A stretch of 8,152 nt of DNA from CAZGDB01 sp964524705 (lineage in GTDB: Bacteria > Pseudomonadota > Gammaproteobacteria > Berkiellales > Berkiellaceae): positions 1 through 8,152 of the forward strand of contig CAZGDB010000040.1 of the NCBI GenBank assembly GCA_964524705.1, written 5' to 3'. Position numbers and translations under genes: made by a program. The notes beneath the pieces were generated by a model that was given only the letters and a program-made list of their open reading frames with translations, did not search any database and was not told the origin of the DNA. This document shows positions 5,820 to 8,152 of this stretch, piece after piece (the first letter of the stretch is position 1; each line of letters begins with the position of its first letter).

Positions 5820-7268
5820 ATGCCCACCAGAAAAGCACCTACCGCCTCTATTTTTGTCTCCCCAGAGTTATGGTATCAGCACTATCATCAAAAAAGTGGG
5901 GTCATTAGTAAACGTGTAAATATTGGCTTAGATACAGAAAAAGAAAATATTGATGCGGGGCAATTAAGCGAAGTCTCTATTATCCGCAAACAACCTAAAT
6001 ATCTGGGCGGTGCATTTCAACCCAGTAATGCCACTGGTACCACTTGGTTCATGAAGCGCGACACCTCAGACCCGTTTCATAAGATCGGTAACACACCTCA
6101 AGGTTATAGTGTTATTCAGGAACAAACTCTATTAGAAGATTATGTTATGGAGGCAACTTTTGCAGAGTTGATGCGAGCTTTAGATCCACATCATCCTAAA
6201 GCACGGGTAGTCATGCAAAAGGATAAAATCCATTTAATGTCCAAAGCCATTCCAGGATTTTGTCCTTTAGCGGATGTTGTAAAAAATAAACACCCTCGTA
6301 TTCGTAATGGGGAAGCTTTCAAACAAGGCGTCAAAAATGGAAAGATTGATGGTTTTGCTAAAAGCATGGTAATGAAACTCTGGATTGGAGACAGAGATTG
6401 GCATCCCGGGAATGCAGGGTTGCGTACCAATGAAGATGGCAGCTATAGTGTGGTCAGTATAGACCATGGGCAATCCCTAGGGTACCTCTTAACGCGTGGC
6501 CATGGCAATATTGATTATTCTGTGAGCCCCCAAGACTGGAAAGGATTACCCTATAGACAGCCCCATCAAGTGATTAACCATCTAGACCAAATCAAACATC
6601 AAATGCTTACTCCCTATCACAAAGCTGGAAGGCTTACCAGAGACACACAGCTCTTAGATACAGAAATGGCAACTAACCCCAATTTTTTAAATGAAAAAAA
6701 TGCCACTTTACTGAGTATTGCCTTATTACCGGAGGGCGTCATCCATAAACATTGTTTTGCCTGTATTGCGAACCCACAACAAGCCGAACAAGTATTTCAA
6801 GGCTTATTACAGCGTCGTGCCATGATGCTAGATGCAGCCTTTAGTTGTGATACTAGCTTTGCGCGCTATCTCACCAGTCCTGCAGCACAAACGGTGTTAC
6901 AGCAAACGGTGAATAACTTAAAAGCCTTTAAATTAGCGGGCAGCACTGCTTTAATTGACCCAACATATCATGTACAGCTACAACAAGAGACCAATCAGTT
7001 GTTCGAAAATTTAAAGACAATCGCACGCCAACAACTGCCAGTGCAACCGCCGACACATCATCAAACCCGATACGTCTCTCAAGATTTAGGGCCTGTTTTT
7101 GCACAAATCGGGCAGCAATTAAATATTGTGGGTCAAAAAGCCGTACTGCATTCGCGGGGTGTAATACAAACCAAACCACTCAAACAGCAACCACAGTTCA
7201 CCCCCCCACCACCACGTGATGCACAACCGCAACGCAAACAACCCCTTTATCATCCACGTCGTGGATAG
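5820..7268 (+). CDS. Atypical kinase-fold protein (protein/phosphoinositide kinase-like), possible secreted effector
   Basis: No family name can be given with confidence, but the 482 residues show the signature of an atypical kinase. After a possible glycine-containing loop (YLGGAF, 61-66) comes GTTWFMKRD with a candidate ATP-binding Lys79. A helix with Glu111/Glu116 follows as candidate salt-bridge partners. WIGDRDWHPGNAG (188-200) resembles the catalytic loop of PI3/PI4-kinase, HipA and related folds (Asp191 or Asp193, His195, Asn198), and SIDHGQS (213-219) has a metal-binding Asp215 in the place of DFG. The region from about 240 to 400 is mostly helical. From about 403 the protein is Pro/Gln/basic-rich and probably disordered, ending HPRRG. 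There is no signal peptide or membrane segment. GAGGA lies 6 bases before the ATG. Such kinases are frequent among type IV effectors of Legionellales, but no secretion system is visible here, so that role is inference. Confidence 0.7.
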   Translation: MPTRKAPTASIFVSPELWYQHYHQKSGVISKRVNIGLDTEKENIDAGQLSEVSIIRKQPKYLGGAFQPSNATGTTWFMKRDTSDPFHKIGNTPQGYSVIQEQTLLEDYVMEATFAELMRALDPHHPKARVVMQKDKIHLMSKAIPGFCPLADVVKNKHPRIRNGEAFKQGVKNGKIDGFAKSMVMKLWIGDRDWHPGNAGLRTNEDGSYSVVSIDHGQSLGYLLTRGHGNIDYSVSPQDWKGLPYRQPHQVINHLDQIKHQMLTPYHKAGRLTRDTQLLDTEMATNPNFLNEKNATLLSIALLPEGVIHKHCFACIANPQQAEQVFQGLLQRRAMMLDAAFSCDTSFARYLTSPAAQTVLQQTVNNLKAFKLAGSTALIDPTYHVQLQQETNQLFENLKTIARQQLPVQPPTHHQTRYVSQDLGPVFAQIGQQLNIVGQKAVLHSRGVIQTKPLKQQPQFTPPPPRDAQPQRKQPLYHPRRG

Positions 7269-7295
7269 TAATCTTCTCTATAAGGAGCCTATATT

Positions 7296-7697
7296 ATGAA
7301 ACGTAGACGTTCAGCAGATAGTAAAGAACCCTCGAATTTTAATGCACCGCAGACGCCCGTGCATCATGCGCCATTACAAGATGTTTCTTTTTGGTCTAAG
7401 TTTACGGATGCAGAAAGAATACAGGTCACAGCCTTGTTGGCTATAGATCCACAACTAAAAATAATTCGTGACCACTATAATGACGCTATGCAAAACCAGA
7501 CACAAGAGAAAATAACAAAATTAGACCAAGACACATTAAAAATGTGTGAAAATCACAATCTTTATGTGCAATATCCTTTTTTAGAAGGCGTTCACGGCGC
7601 TTATGATTTTATACAACGTATAGAAGACCATAAACGTGGTTTAGAAAGGGCGAAAGGATTAGATAGGTTTACGCTATCCCCTAGCATGACGCGCTAA
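7296..7697 (+). CDS. Small unknown protein following the kinase-like gene
   Basis: I do not recognise this 133-residue protein. It starts with a basic, low-complexity stretch (MKRRRSADSK, then Pro/Asn/His-rich to about 28), followed by a region from about 30 to 123 that looks mainly alpha-helical and amphipathic (FWSKFTDAERIQVTALLAI, then charged helices). It has no membrane helix or signal peptide. An excellent ribosome binding site AAGGAG lies 8 bases before the ATG, and the gene begins 27 bases after the kinase-like stop, so the two are very likely co-transcribed. It may be a partner, chaperone or second substrate of the same system, but nothing in the sequence decides this. The KRRR start resembles a nuclear-localisation patch, though so short a match is weak. 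Confidence 0.65.
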   Translation: MKRRRSADSKEPSNFNAPQTPVHHAPLQDVSFWSKFTDAERIQVTALLAIDPQLKIIRDHYNDAMQNQTQEKITKLDQDTLKMCENHNLYVQYPFLEGVHGAYDFIQRIEDHKRGLERAKGLDRFTLSPSMTR

Positions 7698-7715
7698 ATT
7701 TTAAGAGGGCGTGCA

Positions 7716-7748
7716 GATTGTAGAGCCTGATAAGGAGGCTCTATAGTC
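7716..7748. terminator. 13-bp hairpin between convergent genes, terminator-like without T-run
   Basis: TAGAGCCT (7721-7728) and AGGCTCTA (7736-7743) pair perfectly around a 7-base loop. The stem extends outward to 7716 and 7748 with two G-T pairs, giving 13 pairs. It starts 18 bases after the unknown-protein stop and ends 25 bases before the toxin stop, so it could end or protect both transcripts. Neither strand has a T-run after it, so it is not a standard intrinsic terminator. Confidence 0.4.
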
Positions 7749-7773
7749 ACAATTATCGAAGTAAATCTATCTG

Positions 7774-8034
7774 TTACTCATAATGCGTCCACATTCTTAA
7801 GATCTTTATAATTTTTTCTGTTTCATCTACAGTGTATACCAATCTATGTTGTATATTAATACGACGAGAATAAACGCCGTCTAAATCTCCAACCAATTTT
7901 TCATAAGGAGGGACAGGAGCAAAGGGTTCTACAGCAATCAAAGCTAACAATTTTTTACATTTACCTGCCAAATTTGATTTTTTAAGTTTATTAGCATCTT
8001 TTTGTGATGCCTTAGAAAAAAAAATCTTATACAT
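7774..8034 (-). CDS. yoeB: YoeB/Txe-family toxin (ribosome-dependent mRNA endonuclease)
   Basis: YoeB-type toxins cut mRNA in the ribosomal A site and are neutralised by a YefM-type antitoxin. From the ATG at 8034 the protein has 86 residues (E. coli YoeB 84) and starts MYKIFFSK, like the family. The key residues are all present: Glu45 in YEKL, Arg57/Arg58 in SRRIN followed by HRLVY, and the C-terminal His84-Tyr85 pair, here with one extra Glu after it. It should therefore be active. Two in-frame ATGs upstream at 8043 and 8046 would give 89 or 90 residues. I prefer 8034 because the protein then begins where the family does and the overlap with the antitoxin stop is a typical 8 bases, but the upstream starts cannot be excluded. 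Overlap with the antitoxin gene implies coupled translation. Confidence 0.9.
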   Translation of the reverse strand: MYKIFFSKASQKDANKLKKSNLAGKCKKLLALIAVEPFAPVPPYEKLVGDLDGVYSRRINIQHRLVYTVDETEKIIKILRMWTHYE

Positions 8035-8152
8035 TATCCTCATCATTCCAATCTATTTTGTTAGAAAAATTTTCTATTGGTTCTTGCATCGCGCTTAAAA
8101 TCGACTCTTTCATACCAGGTACTGAGGTTAAATACAAAGTTTCCACCATCGC
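8027..8152 (-). CDS. yefM: YefM/Phd-family antitoxin, C-terminal part; start outside window
   Basis: The minus-strand frame is open from the window edge to TAA at 8029-8027, giving 41 residues that include ETLYLTSVPGMKESILSAM and end WNDEDNV. The ETLYL-xS-PGMxESI block is the characteristic middle and C-terminal part of YefM/Phd antitoxins paired with YoeB. The acidic, flexible tail is the part that wraps and blocks the toxin. The N-terminal DNA-binding domain, which represses the operon together with the toxin, and the promoter lie beyond the window. The gene precedes and overlaps yoeB, the usual order. Confidence 0.88.
   Translation of the reverse strand, partial: AMVETLYLTSVPGMKESILSAMQEPIENFSNKIDWNDEDNV

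Noticed and set aside
5803..5919. 38-codon ORF beginning in the hairpin before the kinase-like gene (MNEEIPCPPEK...)
   Set aside because: It has no ribosome binding site, overlaps the kinase-like gene in another frame and has no recognisable features.
1..8152. CRISPR array, insertion sequence or long direct repeats
   Set aside because: No regularly spaced repeats, transposase frame or terminal inverted repeats were seen on either strand.

Overview
The window looks like a chromosomal segment of a moderately AT-rich gammaproteobacterium. The best anchor is the block ispE, tRNA-Gln(TTG), prs, an arrangement familiar from gammaproteobacteria such as Pseudomonas and Legionella. The tRNA carries an encoded CCA, and isoprenoids are made by the MEP pathway (IspF and IspE both present). 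A kinase-fold protein of the kind common in host-associated Legionellales/Coxiella-like bacteria, plus an unrecognised partner, hints at an intracellular or host-associated lifestyle. That last point is inference, not something the sequence proves.

Layout, left to right. (1) 1-469, plus strand: the 3' end of a hybrid sensor kinase (end of the ATPase domain, then a receiver domain). (2) 462-1931, minus strand: a complete soluble PAS-PAS histidine kinase, overlapping the previous gene tail to tail by 8 bases. (3) 2020-3223, minus strand: a TPR-like protein and ispF, tightly spaced as an operon. (4) 3224-3326: a short divergent promoter region with a good -35 box for ispE and, directly before the ispE ATG, an 11-base copy of the anti-Shine-Dalgarno end of 16S rRNA. 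(5) 3327-5757, plus strand: ispE, tRNA-Gln, prs and a four-helix membrane protein of unknown function. They are close enough to be one transcript, and the last two overlap as TAATG. (6) 5758-7697, plus strand: a long imperfect hairpin, then a 482-residue atypical kinase-like protein and a 133-residue unknown protein. (7) 7716-7748: a 13-bp hairpin between convergent genes. (8) 7774-8152, minus strand: a YoeB-type toxin and the C-terminal part of its YefM/Phd-type antitoxin, which runs off the window.

How they fit together: IspE and IspF are the fourth and fifth enzymes of the MEP route to IPP/DMAPP. Prs makes PRPP for nucleotide, His and Trp synthesis. The two histidine kinases are signalling proteins whose output regulators are not in the window. 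The region after prs, where rplY and pth are commonly found in relatives, is instead occupied by unfamiliar genes and a toxin-antitoxin module. The boundary between housekeeping and accessory DNA therefore probably lies just after prs. The most interesting item is the kinase-like gene at 5820-7268 with its upstream hairpin and small downstream partner.
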